Positions 42,401 to 55,409 of a DNA stretch of 64,000 nucleotides are shown one piece after another (position 1 is the stretch's first letter; each line of letters starts with the position of its first letter). This DNA comes from Tubiluchus corallicola (lineage: Eukaryota > Priapulida > Priapulimorpha > Priapulimorphida > Tubiluchidae): positions 434,001-498,000 of the forward strand of contig JAQGDQ010000067.1 of NCBI GenBank assembly GCA_030141605.1, given 5' to 3'. Below the pieces are notes generated by a model. The model worked only from the letters and a program-made list of their open reading frames with translations. It searched no databases and had not been told where the DNA came from. The position numbers and the translations under genes are program-made.

Positions 42401-45400
42401 TAAGAATGATGGTACTTCTGATATTCAGTCAGCTCTTGACAAAATCAAAACATTGGCAGACCTATGGCAATTGACCATAGCTATAATTAAAAATTAAACC
42501 AATTGCATATTGGTAGAAATAATCCCGGTAATAACTATTATTTACAAAATCTGGAAATTGAGACTACTAATAATGTTCGAGATCTTGGAATAAATGTATC
42601 ACAAAAACTAAAGTTTAGTGCCCACTGTGCTGAAATTTGTACAAGAGCAAACAGGATAACCAATATGATTGTTAGAATTTTTGCTGTTAGGGACAAACAA
42701 TCTTTATTGGAAGCTTATAAAATATATGTCAAACCATTGGTTGAATATTGTTCTCCTGTGTGGAGTCCTCATCTGCTGTAAGGAGGCGCTCTGTTACCAG
42801 TAACCTTGAGTTTTTTTTAATTTGCCTTCTCATGTACTGATAAAGGCCATCCTATATACATGATTTATTTAGATCTTGCCAAGGTGTTTGACAAAGTACC
42901 TCACCAACGACTGCTTTTGAAACTAGAAGCCTATGGTGTTTCAGGTTCTTTTCATACAAGAATTAGGAACTGGCTAATTGGTCGAACGCAGTATGTTGAG
43001 ATCCAAGGTGTTAAATCATCATATGTGCCAGTTTTATCCGGAGTTTCTCAGGGAAGTGTTCTCGGGCCACTGTTGTTCCTGATTTTCATAGAAGATCTAG
43101 ACCAAGGAATCTGTTCTACGCTCATGAAATTTGCTTATGACATGACTGTGAGTGCCGTACAGCAAGGGTACTTACACATTATATCGGCTTGGGCTACATC
43201 TTTGCTAATGGATTTCAACACCTCTAACTCCAAGTGCAATGTCATTCATGTGGTACGTAACAACAATCATCATCAGTATTACTTTAACAATACTATTTTA
43301 CCAGCAGTTGACTTAGAAGTAGACTTAAGACTCATCAGTGGTGCCAGTCTCAATTTCCGCAGCCATATTGTTACTAAAGCAAAGAAAGAAAATCAACTTC
43401 CCGGACTCATATCAAATATAATTTCCGCAAGATATCTCATGTAATATTACCTCTCTAAATATCTATCGTCAGACCTCATGTGGATTGTGTAAGTCATGTT
43501 TGGGACCCATACATCAAGAAGGACATCGACATCCTGAAACGAGGGCAAGAGAGAGAGAGTAGTCTATTTGATCCATGGACTTGACAATAAATCATATCCT
43601 CAGAAATTACAACATCTTGGACTCATCGACTCTCTTCTCGTAGGCGACGTGGTCGACTGATCGAGGTGTTTAAGATTCCACGTGGACACACCGATATGAA
43701 ACTTTCTTCACCTCAACTAAGTCACACTTTCACCAGAGGTCACTCTCTCAAACTTTACAAACACCGAGCGATACAAGCACAGATTTTCTAATGCCAAAAT
43801 TGATCTATGCAATTCCCTACTGGAAGAAATCGTAGGACTACAAACGTTCAGCGGTTTCAAAAATGCACTAGAGAAATATTTATGCACTAAAGGTCTCCTA
43901 TATTAAGGTCTCCTATCTTTGAGGTATGATTGGAAGCAGAGTGTGTTTTTTGTAAATATCTATCCACGAAGAGCACAATGAATTGCCTGTTATTTATGTG
44001 ATGATCACTGTCTTGTTATACGACAAATATCACAACGTGCTCACCGTTATGGTAAACACTTTAGATAAGGTTTCTTAGTCTCTTAAGTCAATATTAATTA
44101 CAGCTGTCGGCCCTCCCGTATTTTTACTCGTTTGAAGCTTTTCAAAATGTGTTTTTCCTATCCTAATTAATTTCTTCACTACTATTAATATTCTAGCTGT
44201 ATTTCAGTCTGGTTTTGTGTCCTGATACTTGATAGTATTCCTGGTCATCACTGGTGACTCAGCTTCAAATGTTTTTTTAAATATCCACATTGTTAACACT
44301 AATAACACTTTCATTAATCCTGTTTCAGAATGATATCACTCTACAAAAACAAGATCTCCACACTCCGTGTGACGAAATTGTTTTTTATATCCTTCTGAGC
44401 CGGTGCCCCCCCCCCCCACAGTAACGCGATTATTTAAAGTGAAGTATTTTTCTCTATTCACCTTGTAATAACCTTGCTGTGAAATAAGCGTTTCTCTCAG
44501 ATCGACATGGCCTGGTGATTCTACATTCAACCATTTACTGTATTTTTATAATCTCATTGTAGCAGCCTTGGATCACTGCAACCGGTGCCTAATAAACTGC
44601 CCTTAAGAAGTGTCGAAACACGGCAAGGTGCTAATTTTTTTGTAGAGAACCCAGGTATCTAGCTACGTAATTTGATTCCCAGTCTTGGCGAACTTTTTGG
44701 AATATCCGTCGTCTGATCAGAAGACCCATTTAGTGGAAGTTAGTACCACCTGTGATTCATGAAAAACAGAAAACAGTATCACAGTGCCATTTCAAGCACA
44801 TTAGTGTTCCCATTTCTGCTATATTTATGAGCAATTTCTAAAAATATAATTGTTGTGACTAATAGTGAGCATTTAGTAAAAATATCTGAAAAAAGACCAA
44901 CTTAACTACTAACCATTGTAAAAATAAATTGATAACCTTCTACTTAATGCTTGCTAAATAGAAATTGTATTCTTTCTAATTTTTGCAATTGCTGTTTTAT
45001 TGAAAGTGCAAAACTGTGAATGACATATTTACAAAAAATTCTGTCTATTCTCATTGCATATTGCATTATGTAAATTTTGTAAAATATTAAAACTATTATG
45101 TGCCTCACAAATTTCATTTTTTGTGATTTTGTTTTCAGGATATTATTTAAAGTGAAGTATTTTTCTCTATTCACCTTGTAATAACCTTGCTGTGAAATAA
45201 GCGTTTCTCTCAGATCGACATGGCCTGGTGATTCTACATTCAACCAGTTACTGTATTTTTATAATCTCATTGTAGCAGCCTTGGATCACTGCAACCGGTG
45301 CCTAATAAACTGCCCTTAAGAAGTGTCGAAACACGGCAAGGTGCTAATTTTTTTGTAGAGAACCCAGGTATCTAGCTACGTAATTTGATTCCCAGTCTTG

Positions 45401-48400
45401 GCGAACTTTTTGGAATATCCGTCGTCTGATCAGAAGACCCATTTAGTGGAAGTTAGTACCACCTGTGATTCATGAAAAACAGAAAACAGTATCACAGTGC
45501 CATTTCAAGCACATTAGTGTTCCCATTTTTGCTATATTTATGAGCAATTTCTAAAAATATAATTGTTGTGACTAATAGTGAGCATTTAGTAAAAATATCT
45601 GAAAAAAGACCAACTTAACTACTAACCATTGTAAAAATAAATTGATAACCTTCTACTTAATGCTTGCTAAATAGAAATTGTATTCTTTCTAATTTTTGCA
45701 ACTGCTGTTTTATTGAAAGTGCAAAACTGTGAATGACATATTTACAAAAAATTCTGTCTATTCTCATTGCATATTGCATTATGTAAATTTTGTAAAATAT
45801 TAAAACTATTATGTGCCTCACAAATTTCATTTTTTGTGATTTTGTTTTCAGGATACATTACTGGTATTTTGGATGATGCCAGAGTTTACTCCCAGTATGC
45901 CAAACGAAAAAATATTGATTTTGAAGATCTGCGGTTGGCAATACAAATGAAAACAGAATTTGCTTTCACATCACCACCACCTAGAGATGTATGTGTTTCC
46001 TGTAAAAGTAGCATAGTAGCTTATATGCATAAGTGTAGTAGCTTGAATGTTAAGGTAATCAGTTCAACAAAGTGAACTGAAGTTAATATTTCCTTGTAGA
46101 TCGGTTAACTTTGGAGGAGGTGTAGTTTATATCATCCATATCATAGAACTATAAATGAAGTTGTTGTCTTTTACTTAGTTGTTGATTGTCCACATAATTA
46201 ATTTCAGATTTGTGGTTATTAATCTTGATTGGTTCTAAATTTATGTTTCATTGCAAAAAATGGTCCTATATTTAGCATTTTAATCTTAGCACTGTGCACT
46301 ATGCTTACTTTGTGTGGTCTATAGCAGCATCTGTGTTTACTTGAGTATAAGCAAGGAATTCTACTCCACATAAGGCTATATCAAGATTTGACTCCAAAAA
46401 AATTAGCAAAACAAATCATACTGTACAAAATGACCCACTGTAACATTCTAAATAATACTTAACAGATCACCAATTAAACAACAGCTTCGGAAAGGTGGTG
46501 TAGTTTCATGCATTAATGCTGGCAAGTGGTAGTATTAATTCTGAGGATTTTCAATTCACATCTCAAGCACAGGAATTTTTCACTACCAGTTAATTTGGGT
46601 GTTTCCTGCTAGTTCATTTCTGTATGCCTACTAAATACTGGGCTAAATGTTTGCCTGTAGAGAGAGCATCCAGCATGTGGGAGATGTTGATCCATTTTTA
46701 TCCAAATAACTTACGAAGTCTGAAGCTAGTAACTGTATTTTTGTGACTGATAAATAATCAGCTAAAATTACCTGATCTACGAGCTTATAATCAGCCTCCA
46801 CCTGTAGTTAGGATAGAGTTTGGTCTGTTGTGTTTCACGTATATGAGCACACTGTATTTTGTAACATGATGCTGTGTAATATAAAGTTATTAATTTTTCA
46901 GCTTTTAGTCGAACTAGCTCGACAGAAGAATAGTCAGCCTTTACCTGCTATAAAACCACACACTGGCCTTAGACTGCCACCCGACAGATATTGCCTTACT
47001 TCAGCTAACTATAGACATAAATCTCTGAAGAAGGTAACTGACATCAACCAGTAATTAGTTGTTATTAATTTTAGTTGTGACATTTATTCTCATAATGGTT
47101 CATATTTAGCTCATACATGTAGCTTTCGATCTACATTTTGTAGCCAAGAATCGTGAACTGTTATGGGAGCTTCACTATTAGGCCTCTTCAAAAATAAAAT
47201 AACGTCCAACAAGGCTCGAAGATTTTTGCATGTGCAAAGGTGTAGGTGTAGACTGTAGAGTTCACGAAAATGGGGCCAACTGCGAGGCCCGGTTTGCCAT
47301 TGTTTTCTTCTTAATTTGTTTGAGCAAATCCACAACAATTTATCTTTGAAAACACTTCGCTATAGCTTATTGGGTTCATTACTACTCTAGGTTGTTTCAT
47401 GCACCATACACAACCAGGCTCGTCTGCCTCATTGAGGAAGCATTCATTTACATCTGGTCATTTGCAGCGGACACTGCTGCCAGTTCAGTAGATCATCGTA
47501 GAGAGCTATCCTTGATAACTAACTAGGCTTTGGTTAAAGTATAAACATCTTGTTGAGGAGGCCTTGCCATTAGATGCTGGGTTCCAGCTTGCTGTGTGCT
47601 GAAGTGTATAAAAAAGCAACTTTTGCAAGTATTTCCAAAACGTATTTTGGTATGCATAGACCGCATTGGCAGAATCATGAAGCTTTTTTGTTTTAACATA
47701 ATTGTTCACATTTGAAAAATGTGAATGGTTCTTGTTTTATAAGATTTATAGGATTTGACACATCCATGTGTAACGAAACGATGCAATAAAACGTAGCAAA
47801 AAGACCATGATCAATATAATCTTATATTTTGCACATTTAGTATAGACCACTGTAACAGAGCCTCAACATTTTGTTCTTTGAGTTCAAGGGGAAGAAACAG
47901 CAATTTAAAAAATTTGTCCCAAAAACTTTTCACACGAAGTTGTATGACTTAGCATTACACTTATCTGCTTGAAAAACTTGTGTATCTAGAAAAAACAATT
48001 TAAAATGTTTCTGGCCAACTGGTAAAGTCACTGATTCACCTTCCCAATATGTACCGCTCATTTACCTTTTACTTTTAATCTTACTGACGAGATAAAGTAA
48101 TTTATACTTTTGCTTGGTTAGTGAAGTGTGCACTATAAATGCTGTGATTATTTTTTCGAACTTTATGCAAAGTTGTCCAACTTGTTTTAAACCACCTACC
48201 AACAAAATGACTACACCTAATGGTGGTCATCATGGGAGTTTAAATTTTCAAATTTTATACAGCATTGCTGCTAAAGCAAGCTGTGTATGCAATATGAGGT
48301 TATGGAGGTGATACAAATTTTCAAAATGATTTTTTAGCGTATGTAAGTATTATTTTTTAAAATGAGCTTTCATGTGCATTTATGGCATATTATGTAGCTG

Positions 48401-51400
48401 TGAACATTTATAAAAATATGAGTGTTTGATCAAGAGTTAGGGTTTAGTGTTATATACATAATTTTTGGAAGGACGTTATGAACCACAGTAAATACTTCAC
48501 ACCAATGCAATCTTATGTTTATGCCATCCATAAGAATACATCTATGTAAAGCATAATTTTGCTAACAAATTTATTCATTTAAAAAAATTTGATACTTTAG
48601 ATTTTCTAGGATAGGGACCATGAATGAAGTTTAAACTTCAGCCATTTTTCCTTGTTTTACACTCTGGTGCTTCAAACTATATTCAGCTTCTCTTAAAGAA
48701 GATTGTTTAGCAATTCATGACACGCAAATATGGCAGTAATTTTTCACTCTATTCATTTGGATAACTGCATTGCCAGCAGACTTGCTTGTGGTGAATAAAT
48801 TAAAAAAATGACAATAATGCAATGTCTGGTACACGGTAATTACAATTTATCTTGGAATGCATTTATGACAGTTTTGTTTATTTTCAGTCTTCCAGACTGC
48901 AAGCATCAATGGATAATATGTCACCTAAGCTAACGTTATCTTCCCAGCCAAATTTGAGTAAGTTCTAATCTCATTTTCTGCATTTTAATAAGGCACATTT
49001 TTCTCTTAGGTTTCCCTGTTCCAGTAGTTTCATATCCAGTTGTTGAATAATTGTTGGCTTATTGGCATTATTGGGATAAAGACTACTAATAAAGAGTGGT
49101 TCATAGTTTTCTGAAGTTTTTGGCTGAAAGATTAATGAGGAGTTACAGTTTAGGAACAGAATATTTGAAGTGGACTTTTATACGTCTACCAGGCAGTTGC
49201 ATTAAATGTTTTTTTTAAATTCTTAAATGTTTAAATTTTTAAATTCTTAAATACGTCTATCCTGGCAGTTGCAATGGGTATATTGATTGATAATATAATT
49301 ATGCTCATCTGTTAATAAGTCATAACTGTTATGTATCAAAATTGTATATTATGTCTTGCATTTTTGTCTTTGACAGTTTTAGTGTTTTTTTTATACATTT
49401 CAGGTGCAAATAGAAATCTAAAAACTGTTTCTCAAGCAATAAGTGAAGTAAGCAAGATGCCAGGTTCATTATCATTGGTAACTAAAACTATGGCATCACC
49501 AACTGTAACCATCGTTAGACCAGTATCAGGTGGTGTAACCGCTAAACCTTTAATGCCTGTGAACAGACTTACATCAGGTTTGATGAAAAACATTGTACTT
49601 AACTGAATTGGCAGTAAAAAGCACATCACAGTTATATTACATTACATTATCACATTACATTGTCTGCATGGTTGTGTAATGAAGCAAAGAAAAATTATAC
49701 CCATTAAATATTTTAATGTAGGGTAACTTTGCGTAAATCAATGTTAACTTCATATAAATATGACTCTTACCTACTGGTGGTAGGCTTGTTGCTTTGGTTT
49801 ACCTATTTTCAGTTTTTGGCCTATGGTCTTTCATATAAATATTACTGGTCAAAATCCAGAATTAGCTCAGCAGGGTTTACCTTTAATGTTGAATGGTTGT
49901 GGTCGGACCAGAATCTAAGTCCCTGTCAATGATAGTCCTCAGAGATAAGGCACTGAATGAGTTTTGATGTCTGAGTCATGTTTGGATGCTTGCATCTTTC
50001 TGACGAGGGAATTAGATTGAAGCAGAATGGCAGTGAAATTCATCAATATGCAGTTTTCTTGTTGGTGACCCATCCACTGTTACTAAACTGGTCTTTTGTA
50101 GTGTAGCTTAGCTTAGCTTTGTAGTGGCAAACACATATCATAACTACCCAGATGGTGTGCATCTTGTTTCTCATATATAGAAAACTGACTCTAATTTACT
50201 GAAAGTAGTTGTAATTTTTGTTAGCTGCTGTCAAACATAAACTTTGTAGTATTGACAAGCACATTACAAAAACATCAACATCCAATGAAAACTGTATTTA
50301 TGCTATGTGACTCATTCTAGAGTCACATGTAGATCGGCAGCGTGACTGAAGGTATACAAATTCTGAGTACAAACGAAAATGTTTAGAGCATATATGGGAA
50401 AGAGTCTCAGATGTGCTAAATGTTGAACTAAAATCTTTAGAATCAAATACATCACTAAACAAATTAAATCTGAATCTGCAGTGTTGTCAAGATTACATTA
50501 TTCAAATGGAAGAGGCTGCCAAAAGTGAAAACAAGTAGATAAAAATAGTTTTATATCATTAACTGCAGCTCTCTTTAATAACAGGCACTTCCATAAATTG
50601 TAAAATACATTAATTAATTTTCAGTGTAAACGTTTTTGTGTGAAGAATGTTTAATATGTATTCTTTATGTGCCATTCTTAAATTTTATTGGAAATTTGAA
50701 ATTGTATGTGATTGTACATTGTACATGTGATTCTGTATATGATAATATTGTGTATGTGATTTTCGAATTAATTTTATTGTAACACTGAAGTGCATTTTTA
50801 TGCCTTAAAGTGTAATAAATAAATCTTAATAAAATTTGTTAAAAAATAATTGAACAAGTTAATTAGTTGAGTCTTTTAGTAAGTGAATAGACAAAATAGA
50901 ATATTTCTCTGCTCCTTCATCTTATTTAAAAGTTTTTACTCTGCTTCATGTGTTTAATTTTATGAGTATTAAGGTATGACTTCATGTGTACATAATGCGT
51001 GATGCGTATACAACAGTTTACATTTAAACTTGTAGAAGTGTTTCCTTGTCTACGTAATGCATGATATGAAATACGTGATATGTGATCCGTATTTTATTTG
51101 AACATGATCGCTGTCGTCCGAATATGCGCGTCTCTCAGCAGTATGCAGATGGGAAACCACTGTTGCTTGGGGGATTATAGCGAGTTTTCAAGTTTCTGGT
51201 GACCATTTTCACTTTTTAGTTTTCTGAAAACTCTAGTTAGGTGAATTTTGGTCACTTTAGGACCAATAAACAATAATATTTTTTCTATCTGAATTTTTGA
51301 GAGATGGAAGAAGCCTGTAGTTGTGCGTTGTGCATCTAACTGCAGTATTACTAATGGATGACTCGTGCAGCATGCTGTATTGTTCTCTACCCTGCAGAAT

Positions 51401-51854
51401 GTTGTGCACCCAAAATCTGTGCTTTTTTGAAGTTTTTCGTCTAATAGTACAATAATACGCCATAGCTGTGTAACTGTGATTATCGACAGGGATATGGTAT
51501 CCAAAAATCATTGCTTGTGATTTTCACGAATAGCAACCAAAAATGCCCGAAAGAGCGTCGTGTGCTTTGTTAATATGCGTAGCATGGCACATGGAAACAG
51601 TTAATACGCATCATGCATTACGGCTCATTGATCACGCATTACACATTTCGTGCACATGGAGTCGTAAGCTAAACTCTGAACAGAATGTTTTTTGCTATCA
51701 ACCTGTTCTGTACAATTCTTTATTATTTCTAGGACCTTCGTTAGTGGCGCAGGCAAGTACACCTACTCCTAGCCAATCAGCAAGCGCCATAGCTACTATT
51801 GTTACAAATGCGATGAAAAGAAAACGAGATGATGATGATTATGATAATCCATAA
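39494..51854 (+). CDS. TAF9: TBP-associated factor TAF9, complete six-exon model
   Basis: Exons 39494-39611, 45852-45988, 46902-47033, 48888-48957, 49404-49577 and 51733-51854 join in phase (753 nt, 250 residues plus TAA; human 264). TAF9 pairs with TAF6 through its histone fold in TFIID and SAGA. The fold spans the first intron: [17 protein letters not shown] and [12 protein letters not shown] are in exon 1, and [20 protein letters not shown] and LRLAIQ in exon 2, followed by FTSPPPRD. Exon 3 has the conserved [11 protein letters not shown] and NYRHKSLKK. Exons 4-5 are Ser/Thr-rich. Exon 6 ends [12 protein letters not shown], matching the basic-acidic tail of the family. The ATG at 39494 fits the family N-terminus; no upstream in-frame ATG precedes it. 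Intron 1 is 6.2 kb and holds LINEs and a tandem duplication that copies the exon 2 acceptor. Confidence 0.95.
39692..39724. repeat. Perfect palindrome, 15-bp arms and 3-bp spacer
   Basis: GTAATACTAATAGTA at 39692-39706 and its exact reverse complement at 39710-39724, separated by TAG. It lies 80 bp inside TAF9 intron 1, and short 'agtaggaca' repeats follow immediately (39745-39810). Confidence 0.9.
39990..42785 (+). mobile_element. CR1/L2-type LINE with PHD-like ORF1, decayed, in TAF9 intron 1
   Basis: ORF1 pieces: a Lys/Ser-rich start (40079-40261). Then a PHD-type zinc finger (40333-40500) with CPLC, CDRC, a WLCMTC in which the usual ligand histidine is cysteine, and WFCMAC. A predicted coiled coil follows, then an RNA-binding-like part ([16 protein letters not shown], frameshifted). 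ORF2 pieces: an APE-type endonuclease (41505-42120) with [21 protein letters not shown] and IGDFNMPG. After a deletion come RT segments around 42160-42400 including an intact [13 protein letters not shown] catalytic box, and 3' RT sequence to WSPHLL. There are many frameshifts and an internal deletion, so it is not autonomous. It shares orientation with TAF9. Confidence 0.85.
42800..43925 (+). pseudogene. Second LINE RT fragment abutting the first
   Basis: The 194-codon ORF at 42860-43444 starts in the RT palm: [40 protein letters not shown] and then KFAYDM, where the catalytic FADD box has lost an aspartate. Downstream, broken frames give the C-terminal end ([18 protein letters not shown], a [10 protein letters not shown]-like piece, [20 protein letters not shown]). 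The sequence differs from the LINE just upstream, so two elements or fragments are joined here. Confidence 0.8.
44429..45854. repeat. 713-bp tandem duplication including TAF9 exon 2 acceptor
   Basis: 44429-45141 and 45142-45854 are nearly identical (a handful of substitutions such as T/G, C/T and T/C) and abut directly. The junction falls at 'caggat|attattt', three or four bases into exon 2, so the pyrimidine tract and CAG acceptor of exon 2 (45851) have an upstream twin ending at 45138. A tract of 12 C residues (44406-44417) lies just before the first copy. Short ORFs inside are repeated shadows. Confidence 0.93.
45989..46901. other. TAF9 intron 2
   Basis: No gene seen. The segment 46486-46620 has a weak tRNA-SINE look (GGTGGTGTAGTTTCATGC, then ATTTTCAATTCACATC), not strong enough for a call. 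Confidence 0.4.
47034..48887. other. TAF9 intron 3
   Basis: 47110-47700 has slightly richer composition and fragments of open frame on the - strand, suggesting an old unidentified repeat. The rest is AT-rich without features. Confidence 0.35.
50978..51663 (-). mobile_element. PIF/Harbinger element remnant in TAF9 intron 5
   Basis: The left end GACTTCATGTGTACATAATG and the reverse-complemented right end GACTCCATGTGCACGAAATG form inverted repeats that continue into ATGCGTGAT-type words. On the - strand, two overlapping frames carry [20 protein letters not shown] and [20 protein letters not shown], in the order of the N-terminal part of Harbinger transposases (W-V-H-P-I...R...; Y-F-R-M-S...L...V-G-P). 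The DDE core is missing and frames are shifted, so it cannot encode a transposase. A clear 3-bp target duplication is not evident. Confidence 0.7.
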
Positions 51855-51925
51855 ATGAATTTTCACCTGTATTAGTTTATAGTTAAAATGTTAGCATGGT
51901 AATGAAATTAAAATGTTGGCATGGT

Positions 51926-51931
51926 AATAAA
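51926..51931 (+). other. Probable TAF9 polyadenylation signal AATAAA
   Basis: AATAAA 72 nt after the TAA stop codon of TAF9. Confidence 0.5.
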
Positions 51932-51934
51932 GTT

Positions 51935-54900
51935 GAAATGTTGTTAAAATTGTCTGCAGTGCATCTTTGATAAAATGAGATTCGTAATAAGGGCAAGTGA
52001 GTGGTTGCCCACCTCATAAGCTGTAAAAACTGCATTATTTTCTGGAATGTTGTCAAATGTTTTGTAAGTTGCAGTGGGTGGAATTTGTGCAAAAAACCAG
52101 TAGCTTTGTGGCTTGGCCAAGTATTGAATGACTTAGTAAAGCCTGGACAGCACTGACCTTTGTTATTAAAATGTAAAAGAAAAAACTGCTAAGTGAGAGT
52201 ATCAGTTTTTATGACTCTGTAATGCTATTATAAATAACCCCTGGTTTTGAATGATGTCAGCACTCCATTTAGACAAAATTCATTCAGACAGATAACATCG
52301 TAAGAAGTCTAAAAATTTGCTCTATTTCTAAACTTAAATGCTACAACCACAGTCTGTCTCGGGGCAATCTTTTAAGGAAACTAGAAAACTTGTTTCGAAA
52401 GGAAAATGGTTTTCAAGCTGAATACTGTTACAGTTCTGCTTGTTTAAAATTGTCGCACATGTTATTATTATTGGTACAACAACTGTCATTGTTTTCTTTG
52501 TTTTTTTTTCATTAGTTCATCATTGGAGAATTAAAAGCTTGAGAATTTAGGAACAAAGTCTAGAGATGAAGTGAGAATTCGTTTCTCATAATAATAGAGA
52601 TCATATTCATTGTGTATTCGTATGTTATGCATAAATGTATCATCAATAATAATTTCCAATTTTGAAATCTTATCATTTGTAAAGAAAAACATGTGAAAAA
52701 CAACTAAAATATTAAGATGGTGCATTTTTATTTTTATTTTTTACTTATAACAGCTAAATAATTTTATACAAGTATGTGTATAATATTATACAATGAATAA
52801 AGTCTAATTTTAAAATTAGATTCTTCAATTTAAATTAACCCGATATAACATAAATGGTATACATCACATACTGATAACTACTAACAGCAAAAAGCAATGG
52901 TGAATGTACTAATTTTTTCACAAAAATATCTTTTTTCTATCATTTTTACACACTTGAAACAAAATATAGACCTGCACGGAACTAAAATTCGCTAGCACAG
53001 TTAGCTATTTTCACTAAAGAAAACATTGCAAATGAGGTATTTTTGTGCAATCAGAAAATTGAGTTTGAAAGGCAGCTGCTATAATGATATATATATGCAG
53101 AACTATGTTTGAAAAGCTGACATGGAATTTATTTTAAGAATACATTAAATGCACATAAGCAACAACAATGTACAGATTTGTTACACTGGTACTAACAAGC
53201 GGTGAACATTATTACCATGTTACATTCTTATCAAGCACACTTATTATTATAATTTTATAAAAATAAGCTCAACTGCAACTATTATTCTATTCAGGCTAGT
53301 GTACATAGTATACTCTCAATAAAAAGTAAACAAAAATAAAAATTGGTGGTACTCGGATTCCTGTAACTACAACTTCAAGTACACTGAAATAAATTGTTTA
53401 GAATACAAAACCAAGTAGATTCACATGATAACATTAACAGTTAAAATGGCAAAAACAATTGTAGAAAAACTAAAAATGTGAACAACATGGGCTTATAGTA
53501 CAATGATAAATTCCCTATTAACAATCTTTTGCTGAAATTATATTTCTCTACCACGATATTAGTCTTATATTCATTTTTTTCATTACTGACTCAAAAATCA
53601 TAAATTTTTAAAATAAAAAACCTTTCAATCAGGTCTTGTGAAATTTAGATCATATTTCGATCTTCAACCTCGCAATACAACTAGTTTACAACACGTTTAA
53701 ATTTTACTTAAAGAATAAGGGATATCTTGTTAAAAAGAAAAGCTTGCTGTATTTACTCAGGCTTTTTTGCATAAAACACGTTTGGTGTCCACAATGTAAT
53801 GAACTGATTGCAGAGATTTCTGGTGCCTCAGGGGCTTGCCATGACCATTAACCAAGTGACATGCTGATCCATCCATACAGAAAGTTCAAAAAGAATACTT
53901 TTGCAAAAAAGATAGTGCCTTTTTGGCACATTAAGCTGCTAATCGCTACAATTAATTACATCTCTTAACTATTCCAACACTCATAAACTAAGCTCATCCT
54001 GTCAAATACAAAAACGGCACCTTTTTTAGTGCATCGCTTCAACATAAAAAAATCTCAATGATCTTCAAATTTACCAAACAGCTGGTTGGTATTTTTCAAA
54101 AACAAAAAAGCAAAATTTTATCATTACATACACCATGTAAAAAATGCAACAAACAAATGGAAAAGTAAACCAAAGATAGAAAAAGATTATAACACATAAA
54201 GAAAAGCTCGTAGGAATTGTGTTGTAACTGATATTCATTACAAATCTGCAAAATGTTAACTGACAGAGAAACTCACTAAAAATCCTCTGTCCAAAGTATG
54301 AGATGTTTTTCCTCAATGTATTCGTATGTTTTTACTAACAGTCAGCGTAAATGTACATGAGCAAATGCTAAAAAATTGACTAGACTATTCTAGACTAACA
54401 TCAATAGAAAACTTAGATGTGGAATTTAAATATTTGCCACAACTAAAAGTAGTTCTATCACATAACGAGTTGAAGGTAAAAATAAACACTACTTTTCACA
54501 TTGCACTGGTTAGAAATGATGCAGGCAAAAAAGCATATGAACACTGCATACATGCTAACTTACCTTAGTGCTAATAAACAAAAAAACACTATTATAATAT
54601 ACAAACTGTATTACAACTTTTACTATAATAATTGTTAATGTAATGTAATACTAATATAATCTAACATAGCAGATAATCTATAGTGACTTGTGCATCACAA
54701 TGCCTATCCCATTGAAATGCAAAAATTAAGTCATTTCTGCCTTATTTTTTTAAATGGCACCAATTAATGAATTGTACAATTAAACCCAATCAAAATAATA
54801 ACCATTTCCAGTAGCAATTCTTCACTTTCACTCTTCACTTCTTTTTCTCGGCTTTAATTCTTCACACATTGCTTTATTCCAATGTTATTTATTCTGAATG

Positions 54901-55260
54901 GCGAAAACAACAGACGGCACGAAAGCATTCTTTTTCTTAAACTAGTTGTTTTAGATTTTCAATAATTTTACTTGCTAAGTTTTATAGAATAACTGACTGA
55001 TTAATGTTGCTGACCATTCTATTTTACAAACGTTTATTATGGTTTAATCTTTATTATCAGACACAGCTCATATGTAATTTGTTTTACTTAGATTACTAAA
55101 ACACGACAATAACCTTAGACAATAATGAAAACAGTATAAACGTGTAAATTGCGATTAAGTGGTAAACGACAGAAAGGGATTGCAATTACTGTCTTACAGC
55201 CAACCGCAGCTAATAGTGCAATTGGTGTCAGATATAAGTATGTCCTAGGAATAAACAACA
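51935..55260. other. Intergenic region between convergent TAF9 and ABCC5
   Basis: AT-rich. No conserved ORF, RNA gene or repeat recognised on either strand. Confidence 0.5.
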
Positions 55261-55262
55261 GT

Positions 55263-55268
55263 TTTATT
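55263..55268 (-). other. Probable ABCC5 polyadenylation signal
   Basis: Reads AATAAA on the ABCC5 strand, about 142 nt past its stop codon. Confidence 0.4.
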
Positions 55269-55409
55269 TAAACCTTTCTAACAGCAATAGTTTTTCAAAC
55301 ATGTAAAAATAATTTGATTATAAAAAGAAATAATAAATTGTCTACAGTCATAATGCACATCAGCAAATGCACACATATCACAAGTTATACTAATTACATC
55401 GGATTATTA

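Noticed and set aside
47111-47709. Open - strand segments in TAF9 intron 3, one containing [15 protein letters not shown]
   Set aside because: A superficial EGF-like look only; stops interrupt it and there are no exon borders or neighbouring exons.
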